From contig JBGSJO010000118.1 in NCBI GenBank assembly GCA_041741895.1, forward strand, positions 10,935 to 74,934: a DNA stretch of 64,000 nt, written 5' to 3'. The notes beneath the pieces were generated by a model that was given only the letters and a program-made list of their open reading frames with translations, was not told the DNA's origin and searched no databases. Source of the stretch: Allopontixanthobacter sp041741895. GTDB lineage: Bacteria; Pseudomonadota; Alphaproteobacteria; Sphingomonadales; Sphingomonadaceae. How positions within the stretch are numbered: position 1 is the stretch's first letter; each line of letters opens with the position of its first letter. Below, piece after piece: positions 42,636 through 51,597 of the stretch. Position numbers and translations under genes: made by a program.

Positions 42636-44306
42636 ATGACCGAAAAGATTGCCGGACTGAAGAGCAGACGACAGGAGACCGGGCGCGATTTCATCGCCCT
42701 GGGTATCATTGCATCTGCTATCCTCATGTTCGTCGGCATCGGCGGCAAGGTCGTTCCTGAAATCTTCAGGAACTGGTTCGGGTTGGGTCCGGGGCCGGAT
42801 AGTATGCTGGTCAACGCCTTGTTGCTCAACATCGCGCTGATCATCTTCGGCTGGCGCCGCTACAGCGAATTGCTGGCGGAATTGGAAAAGCACCAGATAG
42901 CAGAAGAAAACGCCCGCGTGCTGGCCGCAACCGACGTGCTGACCAATTGCCTGAACCGGCGCAGCATCACGCCGGAAACCGATGCGCTGATCCACCAGGC
43001 GAACAGGGCAGGCAGACATGTTGCTTTCGTCATGCTCGATCTCGACAATTTCAAACAAGTCAACGATTGCAACGGCCACCAGATCGGCGATCTGGTGCTG
43101 CAAACCACTGCCCAGCGCATCAAGGACAGGTTGCCGGGCGGTAGCCTGCTGGCCAGGCTTGGCGGCGACGAATTTGCCTGTGTGGTCAGTTTCGATCCTT
43201 CCCATCAGGGCGGTGTGGATCAATTGGTCAACCGGTTGATTGATGCAGTTTCCAAGCCTGTTCTTACCGGCGGGCAGGAAGTTGAAATCACCATTTCCGT
43301 CGGTATCGCCACCACAGGGACCAACACGAGCACTGCAACCGGTGGGCTCGATGCACAATGCCTGCTGCATTACGCTGATATTGCAATGTACCATGCGAAA
43401 AAACAGGGCCGGAACCGCTATTTCTGGTTTGAAAAAGGGATGGAACACCAGCTGCGGCTGAGAAACGATTTGGAAGCCGGAATTCGCAAAGGCCTGACCA
43501 ATGCAGAATTCATCCCTTATTACGAACAGCAGATCGATCTCCATAGCGGAGAATTGGTCGGCTTTGAAATGCTGGCACGCTGGATCTCGCCAGAACTGGG
43601 TATCGTGAATCCGGATATCTTCATCCCGATTGCTGAAGAATTGGGGCTGATCGGGGACCTGTCGGCCAAATTGATCGAACAGGCATTGTCCGATGCCAGC
43701 CAGTGGGATCCGGCGATTACGGTATCGGTCAATATCTCGCCGATCGAACTGCGCGATCCGTGGTTTGCGCAGAAGATGCTCAAATTGCTGGTCAAACATA
43801 ATTTCCCTGCCCAGCGCCTTGAAATCGAAATCACCGAAAGCTGCCTGCATGAAAATCTCGGGCTGGTCCGGACAATGATCACCAGCCTGCGAAACCAGGG
43901 AATCCGGATCAGCCTGGACGATTTCGGCACTGGTTATTCCAGCCTGTCGCAGCTCCAGTCGCTGCCCTTCGACCGGCTGAAGATCGACCGCAGCTTCGTG
44001 GACGATCTGGCCCACGGAAAGGAGGATTCGGGCAGCAAGATCATCGATGCGATCATCGCGCTGGGTAATGGCCTGTCGATCCCGATCACGGCGGAAGGGA
44101 TCGAGGACGAGGAAACGCTTGAGAGGCTGAAGAAAATGGGTCCGCTCAAGGGGCAGGGATATCATTACGGCCTGCCGGAATCCGCCGGGGAAGTCCGGGC
44201 CAGGCTAACCAGATTGGGCCGATATCGCGCTATCCCGCCCGAAGGTTCGGTGATGCAGGCACGCATCGAAGAAACACAGCAGACGGCCGGCCGCCGCAAC
44301 GGCTAA
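42636..44306 (+). CDS. Membrane-bound GGDEF-EAL cyclic-di-GMP protein
   Basis: 556-residue regulator. Two N-terminal hydrophobic segments (about residues 17-40 and 58-75) are followed by a GGDEF domain with the canonical active site LARLGGDEFAC, then an EAL domain. The EAL signature reads EML (GFEMLARW), but the metal and catalytic residues look present: NISPIEL, EIEITES, DDFGTGYSSLSQL, LKIDRSF, EGIEDEE and KGQGYHYG. Both synthesis and hydrolysis of c-di-GMP are therefore possible. The sensory input is not obvious. ATG 42636 follows GGAAACA. Confidence 0.92.
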   Translation: MTEKIAGLKSRRQETGRDFIALGIIASAILMFVGIGGKVVPEIFRNWFGLGPGPDSMLVNALLLNIALIIFGWRRYSELLAELEKHQIAEENARVLAATDVLTNCLNRRSITPETDALIHQANRAGRHVAFVMLDLDNFKQVNDCNGHQIGDLVLQTTAQRIKDRLPGGSLLARLGGDEFACVVSFDPSHQGGVDQLVNRLIDAVSKPVLTGGQEVEITISVGIATTGTNTSTATGGLDAQCLLHYADIAMYHAKKQGRNRYFWFEKGMEHQLRLRNDLEAGIRKGLTNAEFIPYYEQQIDLHSGELVGFEMLARWISPELGIVNPDIFIPIAEELGLIGDLSAKLIEQALSDASQWDPAITVSVNISPIELRDPWFAQKMLKLLVKHNFPAQRLEIEITESCLHENLGLVRTMITSLRNQGIRISLDDFGTGYSSLSQLQSLPFDRLKIDRSFVDDLAHGKEDSGSKIIDAIIALGNGLSIPITAEGIEDEETLERLKKMGPLKGQGYHYGLPESAGEVRARLTRLGRYRAIPPEGSVMQARIEETQQTAGRRNG

Positions 44307-44369
44307 CAACTCCGCCCGGACCTAGAGCCACTGGACGATCCGGCTACATACGCATAGATGCGCCTGATC

Positions 44370-45179
44370 ATGCGTGTCCCATTCACCAAGATGCACGGCC
44401 TAGGCAATGATTTCATCATGCTGGACGCTCGCGCCACCCGGCTGCCGCCGATAAGCAGTGCGGTGACGGCTGCATTGGCCGCCCGGCATACTGGGATCGG
44501 GTGCGATCAGGTGATCCTGCTCGAACCATCGGACATTGCCGATTTTTCGATGCGTATCTTCAACGCGGACGGCGGAGAGGTGGAAGCATGCGGCAATGCC
44601 TCACGCGCGGCCGCTCTGCTGCACGGGGCGAAGGCAGCGGTGGAAACCATCGGCGGGATCATCACGATCGAACCCGCCGGCCACGGCGCCCGGATCGACA
44701 TGGGCAAACCACGGTTTGAATGGGACCATATCCCCCTCGCTTATGCCATGGACACGTTGAACATGCCGGTTGCGTGGGACGGCCTGGACCATCCCGCTAG
44801 CGTAAATGTGGGTAATCCCCACGTGATCTTCTTCGTCGATGATTGCGATGCAGTGCCGTTGGAACAGCTTGGACCGGAAATTGAGACCGATCCACTGTTC
44901 CCGCAGCGGATCAATGTGAACGTCGCCACGATCGATAGCCCGGAATCGATCCGCCTGCGCGTTTGGGAGCGTGGTGCCGGTTTGACACGGGCCTGCGGCA
45001 CCGGGGCCTGCGCCACGGCGATCGCCGCGATGCAGCGCGGACTGGTCGGGCGCGAAGTCAGTGTAACCCTGCCCGGCGGCACGCTGACTGTCGAATGGGA
45101 CAATGCCGACAGGATCATCATGACTGGACCGGCAACCGAATCATTTCGCGGCACGTTTGACTGGGGCGATTACGCGTGA
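44370..45179 (+). CDS. dapF: Diaminopimelate epimerase
   Basis: Converts L,L- to meso-diaminopimelate for lysine and peptidoglycan. The 269-residue protein has the N-terminal FTKMHGLGNDFIMLD, the first catalytic Cys in GGEVEACGNASRAAA and the second in ERGAGLTRACGTGACATAIA. ATG 44370 (MRVPFTK) fits family starts; ATG 44358 is four codons longer. The stop overlaps the mtaB GTG start. Confidence 0.95.
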   Translation: MRVPFTKMHGLGNDFIMLDARATRLPPISSAVTAALAARHTGIGCDQVILLEPSDIADFSMRIFNADGGEVEACGNASRAAALLHGAKAAVETIGGIITIEPAGHGARIDMGKPRFEWDHIPLAYAMDTLNMPVAWDGLDHPASVNVGNPHVIFFVDDCDAVPLEQLGPEIETDPLFPQRINVNVATIDSPESIRLRVWERGAGLTRACGTGACATAIAAMQRGLVGREVSVTLPGGTLTVEWDNADRIIMTGPATESFRGTFDWGDYA

Positions 45180-46378
45180 GCGACATGGCTCGGACTGCGC
45201 CTGCAATATCTGCCGAAGTGATCACATTGGGATGCCGCCTGAACCTGGCCGAAAGCGAGCAGATTCGCGCCATGCTGGCCGGTGAAAGCAATTTGGTGGT
45301 GGTGAACAGCTGCGCGGTCACTTCCGAAGCAGTGCGCCAGACACGCCAGGCCATCCGCCGCGCCCGCCGTGAACGGCCGAACGCGCGCCTGCTGGTAACC
45401 GGATGCGCCGCCGATATCGAACGCGATCAATTCTCTGCCATGCCGGAGGTCGATGGCTTGGTCGCGAATACGCAGAAACTCGATGCGCGGGCATGGAATG
45501 TCCCCGCAATTGCGCCGCTGGTACCGTCCGGCCACACGCGGGCTTTCATTCCGGTCCAAAACGGCTGCGACCATGCCTGTACATTCTGCATCATTCCGCA
45601 AGGCCGCGGCCCCAGTCGGTCGCTCACTATCGCGCAGGTCCTCACCCAAGTCGCGCAATATTTGGGCCGCGGCGCGCCGGAAATTGTGCTTACCGGGGTT
45701 GATGTGACTTCGTGGGGGCATGATCTTCCTGGTGGCCCCGCGCTGGGCCAGCTGGTGCGGGCAATCCTCAGCGAATTTCCGGAACTGAAACGCCTACGAA
45801 TGTCTTCACTGGACGGGATCGAAGTCGATCCACTGCTGTTCGAATTGTTCGCTGCTGAACCGCGCGTGATGCCGCATCTACATCTGTCCTTGCAGCACGG
45901 CCACGATCTGATCCTCAAACGCATGAAACGGCGCCATTCGCGCCGGGATGCGGCCGATCTGGTTGCCCGGCTGCGCACAATGCGGCCGGACCTGGCAGTG
46001 GGCGCGGATCTGATCGCAGGATTCCCCACCGAAGACGACACGATGCACGCAGCAAACCTCTCGATTATCGAGGAGTTGGGCATCGTCCACGGTCATATCT
46101 TCCCTTATTCCCCTCGCCCCAACACGCCCGCCGCCAGAATGCCGCAAGTGTCAAAACCGGCGATCAAGCAGCGCGCCGCTGAATTGCGCCAACGGGTCGC
46201 CCGGCTGCGCGGCGATTGGCTGGACCGGCATGTGGGCACCGAACTGGAAGTGCTCGCGGAAAAGGACGGGACGGGATATTCGCCGGACTTTGCGCGGGTC
46301 AAAGTGCCCGATGGCACCATTGCAGGAACAATCATGAAGATCACCCCGACTAGCCATGAAAAGGGTCTGCTGCAATGA
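45176..46378 (+). CDS. mtaB: tRNA t6A37 methylthiotransferase
   Basis: Radical SAM enzyme that converts t6A to ms2t6A at position 37 of tRNAs reading ANN codons. The 400-residue protein has an N-terminal UPF0004 domain with cluster-ligating Cys residues (ITLGCRLNLAESE; VVNSCAVTSEA; VTGCAA), the radical SAM motif NGCDHACTFCIIPQGRG, and a C-terminal TRAM-like part. It starts at a GTGA overlap with dapF (an ATG nine bases on is possible) and ends at an ATGA overlap with ftsY. MtaB is favoured over MiaB from the CDHACTFCIIP form and neighbours. Confidence 0.9.
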   Translation: MSDMARTAPAISAEVITLGCRLNLAESEQIRAMLAGESNLVVVNSCAVTSEAVRQTRQAIRRARRERPNARLLVTGCAADIERDQFSAMPEVDGLVANTQKLDARAWNVPAIAPLVPSGHTRAFIPVQNGCDHACTFCIIPQGRGPSRSLTIAQVLTQVAQYLGRGAPEIVLTGVDVTSWGHDLPGGPALGQLVRAILSEFPELKRLRMSSLDGIEVDPLLFELFAAEPRVMPHLHLSLQHGHDLILKRMKRRHSRRDAADLVARLRTMRPDLAVGADLIAGFPTEDDTMHAANLSIIEELGIVHGHIFPYSPRPNTPAARMPQVSKPAIKQRAAELRQRVARLRGDWLDRHVGTELEVLAEKDGTGYSPDFARVKVPDGTIAGTIMKITPTSHEKGLLQ

Positions 46379-47298
46379 GCGAGACGAGCTGGACCGAGCG
46401 CGTCTTCGGCGGATTTCGTAAGACCTCCGAACGACTGTCCACCAATCTGTCCGGCGTGATCGGCACTGCCAAACTCGACGATGCCACGCTTGATGATGTC
46501 GAAGATGCGCTGATCGTGTCCGATCTGGGCCCGGCTGCTGCCGCACGTATCCGGGCGAAGCTGTCGGAAAAACGCTTTGGCCTGAGCATGACCGAGCGCG
46601 AATTGAAGGAAGCGGTAGCGGAAGAAATCGCCGAAATCCTGCGACCCGTCGCGCGGCCTCTGGAAATTACCGCCTTCCCGCGCCCGCAGGTGATCCTGGT
46701 AATTGGAGTGAATGGCAGCGGCAAGACAACCACCATCGCCAAGCTGGCGCATCTGTTTCAGGAAGATGATTACGGCGTCATGCTGGCGGCCGGTGACACG
46801 TTCCGCGCAGCCGCCATCGGCCAGCTCGCGACATGGGCCGACCGCATAGGGGTCCCCCTGATCCGCGGTCCGGAAGGCGGCGACCCCGCCAGCATCGTGT
46901 TTGATGCGGTCAAGGCCGCGACGGATCAAGGCATCGATGCCCTGATCGTGGACACGGCCGGCAGGTTGCAGAACAAGCGCGAGCTTATGGACGAGCTTGA
47001 GAAAATCCGCCGCGTACTGGGCCGCCTTAATCCAGAAGCGCCGCATGATGTGGTGCTGGTGCTGGATGCAACCAATGGCCAGAATGCACTCGCGCAGATC
47101 AAAACCTTCAAGGAAGTTGCCGGAGTGACCGGATTGATTATGACCAAATTGGACGGTACCGCGCGCGGCGGTGTCCTGGTCGCGGCGGCGGAACAGTTTG
47201 GCCTGCCCATCCATGCCATCGGCGTGGGCGAAAAAATCGACGATCTACGCCCCTTCGACCCTGATCTGGTCGCCAAAGTCATTGCGGGAATTGCCTGA
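46375..47298 (+). CDS. ftsY: Signal recognition particle receptor FtsY
   Basis: SRP-type GTPase that docks ribosome-SRP complexes at the membrane. The 307-residue protein has an NG domain with G1 GVNGSGKTTT, DTFRAAAIGQL, DTAGRLQNK and TKLDGTARGG. The acidic A domain seen in E. coli is nearly absent, as in other alphaproteobacteria. Coupled upstream to mtaB and downstream to yciB (TGATG). Confidence 0.97.
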   Translation: MSETSWTERVFGGFRKTSERLSTNLSGVIGTAKLDDATLDDVEDALIVSDLGPAAAARIRAKLSEKRFGLSMTERELKEAVAEEIAEILRPVARPLEITAFPRPQVILVIGVNGSGKTTTIAKLAHLFQEDDYGVMLAAGDTFRAAAIGQLATWADRIGVPLIRGPEGGDPASIVFDAVKAATDQGIDALIVDTAGRLQNKRELMDELEKIRRVLGRLNPEAPHDVVLVLDATNGQNALAQIKTFKEVAGVTGLIMTKLDGTARGGVLVAAAEQFGLPIHAIGVGEKIDDLRPFDPDLVAKVIAGIA

Positions 47299-47972
47299 TG
47301 TCCGAAAATACTGCCCCGACAAGGAGAAAACAGGGTTCTGGCTGGCTGAATGTGCTGGTCGATTACGGGCCACTGATAGTATTTCTGGGGGTCTATCGCT
47401 ATTATGCACCGGCAGAGGCGGAGGCGATTGCCGAAATCGCCGCTGTCATAAAAGGCACCCTCGCTTTCATGGTTGCGGCGGTGGCCGCGCTGCTGTTTTC
47501 CAAATGGCGGCTTGGCAAAATATCCCCGATGCTGTGGTTTTCCACCGCATTGATCGTCGGCTTTGGCGGATTGACGATATTTTTCGGCGACCCGACTTTC
47601 GTCCAGCTCAAACCGACAATCATCTACATCACTTTCGGCGTGGCACTGTTGGTCGGGTATATCTGGTGGAAAAAGCCGCTACTGAAAATACTGCTGGCCG
47701 CTGCATTCGAAGGGCTCGATGATAGAGGCTGGCTGAAACTGTCCCGCAACTGGGGCATTTTCTTCCTTTTCTTGGCAGCCTTGAACGAGGCGCTTCGCCA
47801 CTTCTACAATGTCGAAAATGGCAGTTTCGAAACCTGGATATGGGCCAAGTTCTGGGTGTTCATGCCGCTGACCTTCCTGTTCACCTTTTCCCAAATTCCG
47901 ATGTTGTTGAAGCATGGGCTGGGGACCGAGGGTGTCGAGGAAGAAGAACGCAATCCGCCGCCCGTGGGGTGA
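47298..47972 (+). CDS. yciB: Inner-membrane septation protein YciB (IspA/ispZ family)
   Basis: 224-residue multi-TM protein of the YciB family, linked to cell envelope synthesis and septation. The landmarks are LVDYGPLIVFLGVYRYY, KPTIIYITFGVALLVGYIWW and LSRNWGIFFLFLAALNEALR. About five or six TM segments. Its start shares one base with the ftsY stop. The ftsY-yciB pair is common in alphaproteobacteria. Confidence 0.93.
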   Translation: MSENTAPTRRKQGSGWLNVLVDYGPLIVFLGVYRYYAPAEAEAIAEIAAVIKGTLAFMVAAVAALLFSKWRLGKISPMLWFSTALIVGFGGLTIFFGDPTFVQLKPTIIYITFGVALLVGYIWWKKPLLKILLAAAFEGLDDRGWLKLSRNWGIFFLFLAALNEALRHFYNVENGSFETWIWAKFWVFMPLTFLFTFSQIPMLLKHGLGTEGVEEEERNPPPVG

Positions 47973-47973
47973 A

Positions 47974-49899
47974 TCAGATTTTCACCTGACTGCCCAGTTC
48001 GACGACACGGTTGGTGGGCAGGCGAAAAAACTCCATGGCGGTGGCAGCGTTACGCAGCATCCACGAGAATATTTTTTCCCGCCAGATCGGCATTCCCGGC
48101 TTGTCCGACGGCAGCAAGGTCTGCCGCGAAAGGAAGAAGCTGGTCTGCATCATGTCGAATTTTCCGCCGCACATCTCCATCTGCTTCAGCGCAGCGGGCA
48201 CGTCGGTTTCCTCCATGAAGCCGTAATGGATCACGGCGCGGAAGAATCCTTGCCCAAGATCGTGGATTTCGTACCTGCATTCCGGATCGACATAGGGAAT
48301 TTCCGCGATCTGGACCGTCAGGATCACTACCCGTTCGTGCAGCACTTTGTTGTGTTTGATGTTGTGCAGCAAGGCAGACGGAACACCGCCAGTACTGGAT
48401 GCCATGAAAATCGCCGTGCCGGAAACGCGAGTCGCGCTGTTATGGGCCGATTTTGCAAAGATTTCGATCGGCAGGGCAACCTCCGTCATCCGGTCACGCA
48501 TCAACTTGCGCCCGCGCGCCCAGGTTGTCAGCAAGGTAAAGGCAATCGCGCCGATCAGCAGCGGGAACCAGCCGCCATCGGCAACCTTCATCATGTTGGC
48601 TGCGAAATAGCCGCCGTCCACGATCAGGAACACCAGCACTACCGGCGCGGCATACCACCACTTCCATTTCCACACTCCGACCAGCAACACGGCCATCAGC
48701 AGGGTATCGATGGTCACCGCACCGGTAACCGCAATGCCGTAGGCGGAGGCGAGGCTCGAGCTGTTCTGAAACATCAGCACCAAGGCGATGACGGCAATCA
48801 TCAGCGCCCAGTTCATCGTCGGAATGTAGATTTGTCCAGCTTCGGTTTCGCTGGTGTGCCGGATCGACAGACGCGGGATGAAGCCAAGCTGCATCGCCTG
48901 GTGGGTTATGGAGAAAGCGCCGGTGATGACCGCCTGACTGGCGATGAAGGTCGCAAAGGTAGCCAGAAATACCAGCGGCAAGCGCCACATCTCGGGCGCA
49001 AGGAAGTAAAACGGGCTCTGGATCGCCCGTGCCGCCGAGGCAGCGTCGAGGCTGGTGATCATTGCACCCTGGCCGAAATAATTGAGCAGCAGGCACGGCA
49101 TGACGAACCCGAACCATGACAGGCGCATCGGGCCCCGTCCGAAATGCCCCATGTCGGAATACAGCGCCTCTGAACCAGTGACCGCCAGCACGACCGACCC
49201 GAGCGCAAGAAACGCAAGCATGCCGTCCGTCAGGAAGAACTGGACGGCATACCAGGGGTTGAGCGCCGCGAGTATCCCGGGGTTCTGCACGATCTGGACC
49301 AGACCGAGACCCGCGATAACCGTGAAGTAGACGATCATTACCGGCGCAAACAGCGCCGCGACTTTCTGCGTCCCGCGGGACTGCAGAATGAACAGTATCA
49401 CCAGCAAGGCAACCGATATCGGAATAACCAGCGGGGCAAGGCTTTCCTGGACCACAGTGAGCCCCTCGACCGCCGAAAGGACTGAAATTGCGGGCGTGAT
49501 CATGCTGTCGCCATAGAACAGCGAAGTCGCCAAAACCCCCAATAGGACGGTGATCCAGCCGTATTTGGTCTTGCCTATTTGGCGCGAAATCAGCGCGACC
49601 AGCGCCAGGCTGCCGCCCTGCCCCTTGTTGTCCGCGCTGAGCAGGATCATCACATACTGGATCGAGACAACCAGCGTCATCGACCAGAAGATCAGACTGA
49701 CCACACCGTAAACATGCAGTTGGTCGAGTGCGAGCGGGTGATGCCCGACAAAGGTTTCGCGAAATGCGTAGAGCGGACTGGTACCGATGTCGCCAAACAC
49801 GATGCCGACCGCCCCGACAGCCAGCTTCGTGGTGGAAGAGCCATGAGCACTTTCCTTGCCGGCCGGAGGCCGAATTTCATGATTCGCGGTATCGCTCAT
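47974..49899 (-). CDS. kup: Potassium uptake protein Kup
   Basis: 641-residue K+ (H+-coupled) transporter of the KUP/HAK/KT family. The N-terminal hallmark GAVGIVFGDIGTSPLYAFRE is present, then GEGLFYGDSMITPAISVLSA-type residues (here SLFYGDSMITPAISVLSAVE), 12 TM segments, and a C-terminal cytoplasmic part. Convergent with yciB with one base between stops. ATG 49899. Confidence 0.96.
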   Translation of the reverse strand: MSDTANHEIRPPAGKESAHGSSTTKLAVGAVGIVFGDIGTSPLYAFRETFVGHHPLALDQLHVYGVVSLIFWSMTLVVSIQYVMILLSADNKGQGGSLALVALISRQIGKTKYGWITVLLGVLATSLFYGDSMITPAISVLSAVEGLTVVQESLAPLVIPISVALLVILFILQSRGTQKVAALFAPVMIVYFTVIAGLGLVQIVQNPGILAALNPWYAVQFFLTDGMLAFLALGSVVLAVTGSEALYSDMGHFGRGPMRLSWFGFVMPCLLLNYFGQGAMITSLDAASAARAIQSPFYFLAPEMWRLPLVFLATFATFIASQAVITGAFSITHQAMQLGFIPRLSIRHTSETEAGQIYIPTMNWALMIAVIALVLMFQNSSSLASAYGIAVTGAVTIDTLLMAVLLVGVWKWKWWYAAPVVLVFLIVDGGYFAANMMKVADGGWFPLLIGAIAFTLLTTWARGRKLMRDRMTEVALPIEIFAKSAHNSATRVSGTAIFMASSTGGVPSALLHNIKHNKVLHERVVILTVQIAEIPYVDPECRYEIHDLGQGFFRAVIHYGFMEETDVPAALKQMEMCGGKFDMMQTSFFLSRQTLLPSDKPGMPIWREKIFSWMLRNAATAMEFFRLPTNRVVELGSQVKI

Positions 49900-50021
49900 A
49901 GAAAAGGAAATTCAGGTCGCATGGCTGGGCTGCCTTTCAAGCCGCACATGGGGCGGTGGCGGCGATTAGCAGTATCATTTTGAACTCGCAACACATTGCG
50001 CAAATCCGTTGATATGCGGCA

Positions 50022-50654
50022 TTACTGGTTCCCGATCTGGACCAGCAATTCATCCAGCCGGGCAAGCCGTTCTTCTATTTGCTGCCTCCACGGAGCATCC
50101 GCCGGTGCGCGTTCCAGCGTTTCGGCCCATAATTTCCGCGCCTCCACCGGCTGGCCTGACCGAATTAACGACACTCCGAGGAAATAAGAAGGGCCGGGGT
50201 GCCCGGGGAGCACTTCTTGCGCCTGGCCGTAAGCATACAGCGCTGCGGGCGTCAGCGATCCATCGGCATGTTCCACCAGCGCGTTGGCCAGGGCCAGCCA
50301 CGCCTCCCCGTCATTTGAATTTTGCGATACTGCAACGCTGAGGATACCGGCTGCATCTTCGAATTGGCCGCGACGGGCGAAACCATCCGCCACTGTGACA
50401 TAGCGGCTGGGTGCACGGTCGGGATTGAACATTTGCCGCCGCGCATCCACCAATGCGAAATTGCCGGCATTATTCTTGATACTTGGCAGCTTGGGCGATC
50501 CCGCCAGTCCTGGAGATCCCTGCAACGCATAGCCGACCAACCCGAACAACAAGGCCGCGCCAAACAGCGCCCACCCGCTACGCGGCAATTTGACCACGAA
50601 CGCGGCCAGCACAAAAGCCACCAGCGCGAGCGCTATCAAGGGAAGCCAGATCAT
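50022..50654 (-). CDS. ccmI: Cytochrome c maturation TPR protein, CcmI (CycH)-like
   Basis: 210-residue membrane-anchored protein with two N-terminal TM segments (MIWLPLIALALVAFVLAAFV; WALFGAALLFGLVGYAL) and a C-terminal TPR region (YVTVADGFARRGQFEDAAGI...). In this position it would hold apocytochrome c for the heme lyase. The ATG at 50654 overlaps the ccmH stop (ATGA). Last gene of the ccmCDEFGHI run; short compared with full CcmI proteins, but its context is strong. Confidence 0.87.
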   Translation of the reverse strand: MIWLPLIALALVAFVLAAFVVKLPRSGWALFGAALLFGLVGYALQGSPGLAGSPKLPSIKNNAGNFALVDARRQMFNPDRAPSRYVTVADGFARRGQFEDAAGILSVAVSQNSNDGEAWLALANALVEHADGSLTPAALYAYGQAQEVLPGHPGPSYFLGVSLIRSGQPVEARKLWAETLERAPADAPWRQQIEERLARLDELLVQIGNQ

Positions 50655-51073
50655 GAACGCGCCCTCAATCGCCGCCAAAGGATGATTCCCGCCAGCAGCA
50701 CCAGCAGCAACGGAACCGCAAACAGCGGCCAGGTGGTTTCGCTGACCGTCGGCGCATAGCTGACATAATCGCCGTAACGCGCCACCAGCCAGGCGCGGAT
50801 CGCTTCAGGCTCTTCACCCTGGGCAATTCGGGAACGGACCTGATGGCGCATGTCGCCCGCCATCGGTGCATCGCTATCCGCGATCGACTGGCTCTGGCAC
50901 TTGAGGCAGCGCAGGGTTTCCATCAGATCCTGCGCCTTCGCCTCCTGCTCGGGATCGGCCAGCTGGTTATAGGCATAGGGGGCAGGCGGCATGGAATCCT
51001 GCGCAGCCGCCGGTATCGCGGCGGCGGCGAGGAATACGGACATCGCAGCCAAAAGGCATTTGGACAGCATCAT
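50651..51073 (-). CDS. ccmH: Cytochrome c maturation protein CcmH
   Basis: 140-residue thiol-reducing factor for apocytochrome c. It has a signal peptide (to AAAQD), the redox motif LRCLKCQSQSIADSDA, and a C-terminal TM segment (FAVPLLLVLLAGIILW). The ATG at 51073 overlaps the ccmG stop and its own stop overlaps ccmI. Confidence 0.94.
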   Translation of the reverse strand: MMLSKCLLAAMSVFLAAAAIPAAAQDSMPPAPYAYNQLADPEQEAKAQDLMETLRCLKCQSQSIADSDAPMAGDMRHQVRSRIAQGEEPEAIRAWLVARYGDYVSYAPTVSETTWPLFAVPLLLVLLAGIILWRRLRARS

Positions 51074-51597
51074 TTCGCCTCTGCCAGTTCCTGCATCAGG
51101 ACCGGCACATCACTCGCCCGGATGTCGCCAATATGCTGGTAGCGGATGATGCCCTGCCCATCGATCACGAAGGTTTCCGGCACGCCGGATGATCCGATTG
51201 CCAATTGCAATTCGGACAAATCATCCGCGCCGATCCGGCTGTAGGGATTGCCATAATTGGCCAGGAACCGGGCTACATCTTCCGGCTTGTCGCGGATGGC
51301 GACGGCCGCAATATCCGCGCCCTGCCGTCTAAGCGCCTCTAGCTGGGGAGCCTCTGCAATGCAGGGGATGCACCAACTGGCCCAGATATTGAGCAGCCGC
51401 GGTTTTCCGTCACGCAAATCGCGCGCCGCAAGGCCGGGCCGGTCCGCGCTGGCGGCGCGCAGATCGAATTCCGGCAGGGGCTGGCCGATCATGGTGCTAG
51501 CGATGAATTCGTCCTTCGGCTGCGTCAGCTGATACGCGGCGACCCCGCAAAACAGCAGGAACAGTGCAAGCGGCACCCATAGCGTCCAGCGGATCAT
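51070..51597 (-). CDS. ccmG: Thiol:disulfide interchange protein DsbE/CcmG
   Basis: 175-residue periplasmic thioredoxin-like protein with an N-terminal membrane anchor (LWVPLALFLLFCGVAAY). The active site is NIWASWCIPCIAEAPQL, followed by the GVPETFVIDGQGIIRYQHIG segment, which holds the cis-Pro. It keeps apocytochrome Cys reduced for heme ligation. Overlaps ccmF and ccmH by four bases. Confidence 0.95.
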   Translation of the reverse strand: MIRWTLWVPLALFLLFCGVAAYQLTQPKDEFIASTMIGQPLPEFDLRAASADRPGLAARDLRDGKPRLLNIWASWCIPCIAEAPQLEALRRQGADIAAVAIRDKPEDVARFLANYGNPYSRIGADDLSELQLAIGSSGVPETFVIDGQGIIRYQHIGDIRASDVPVLMQELAEAK

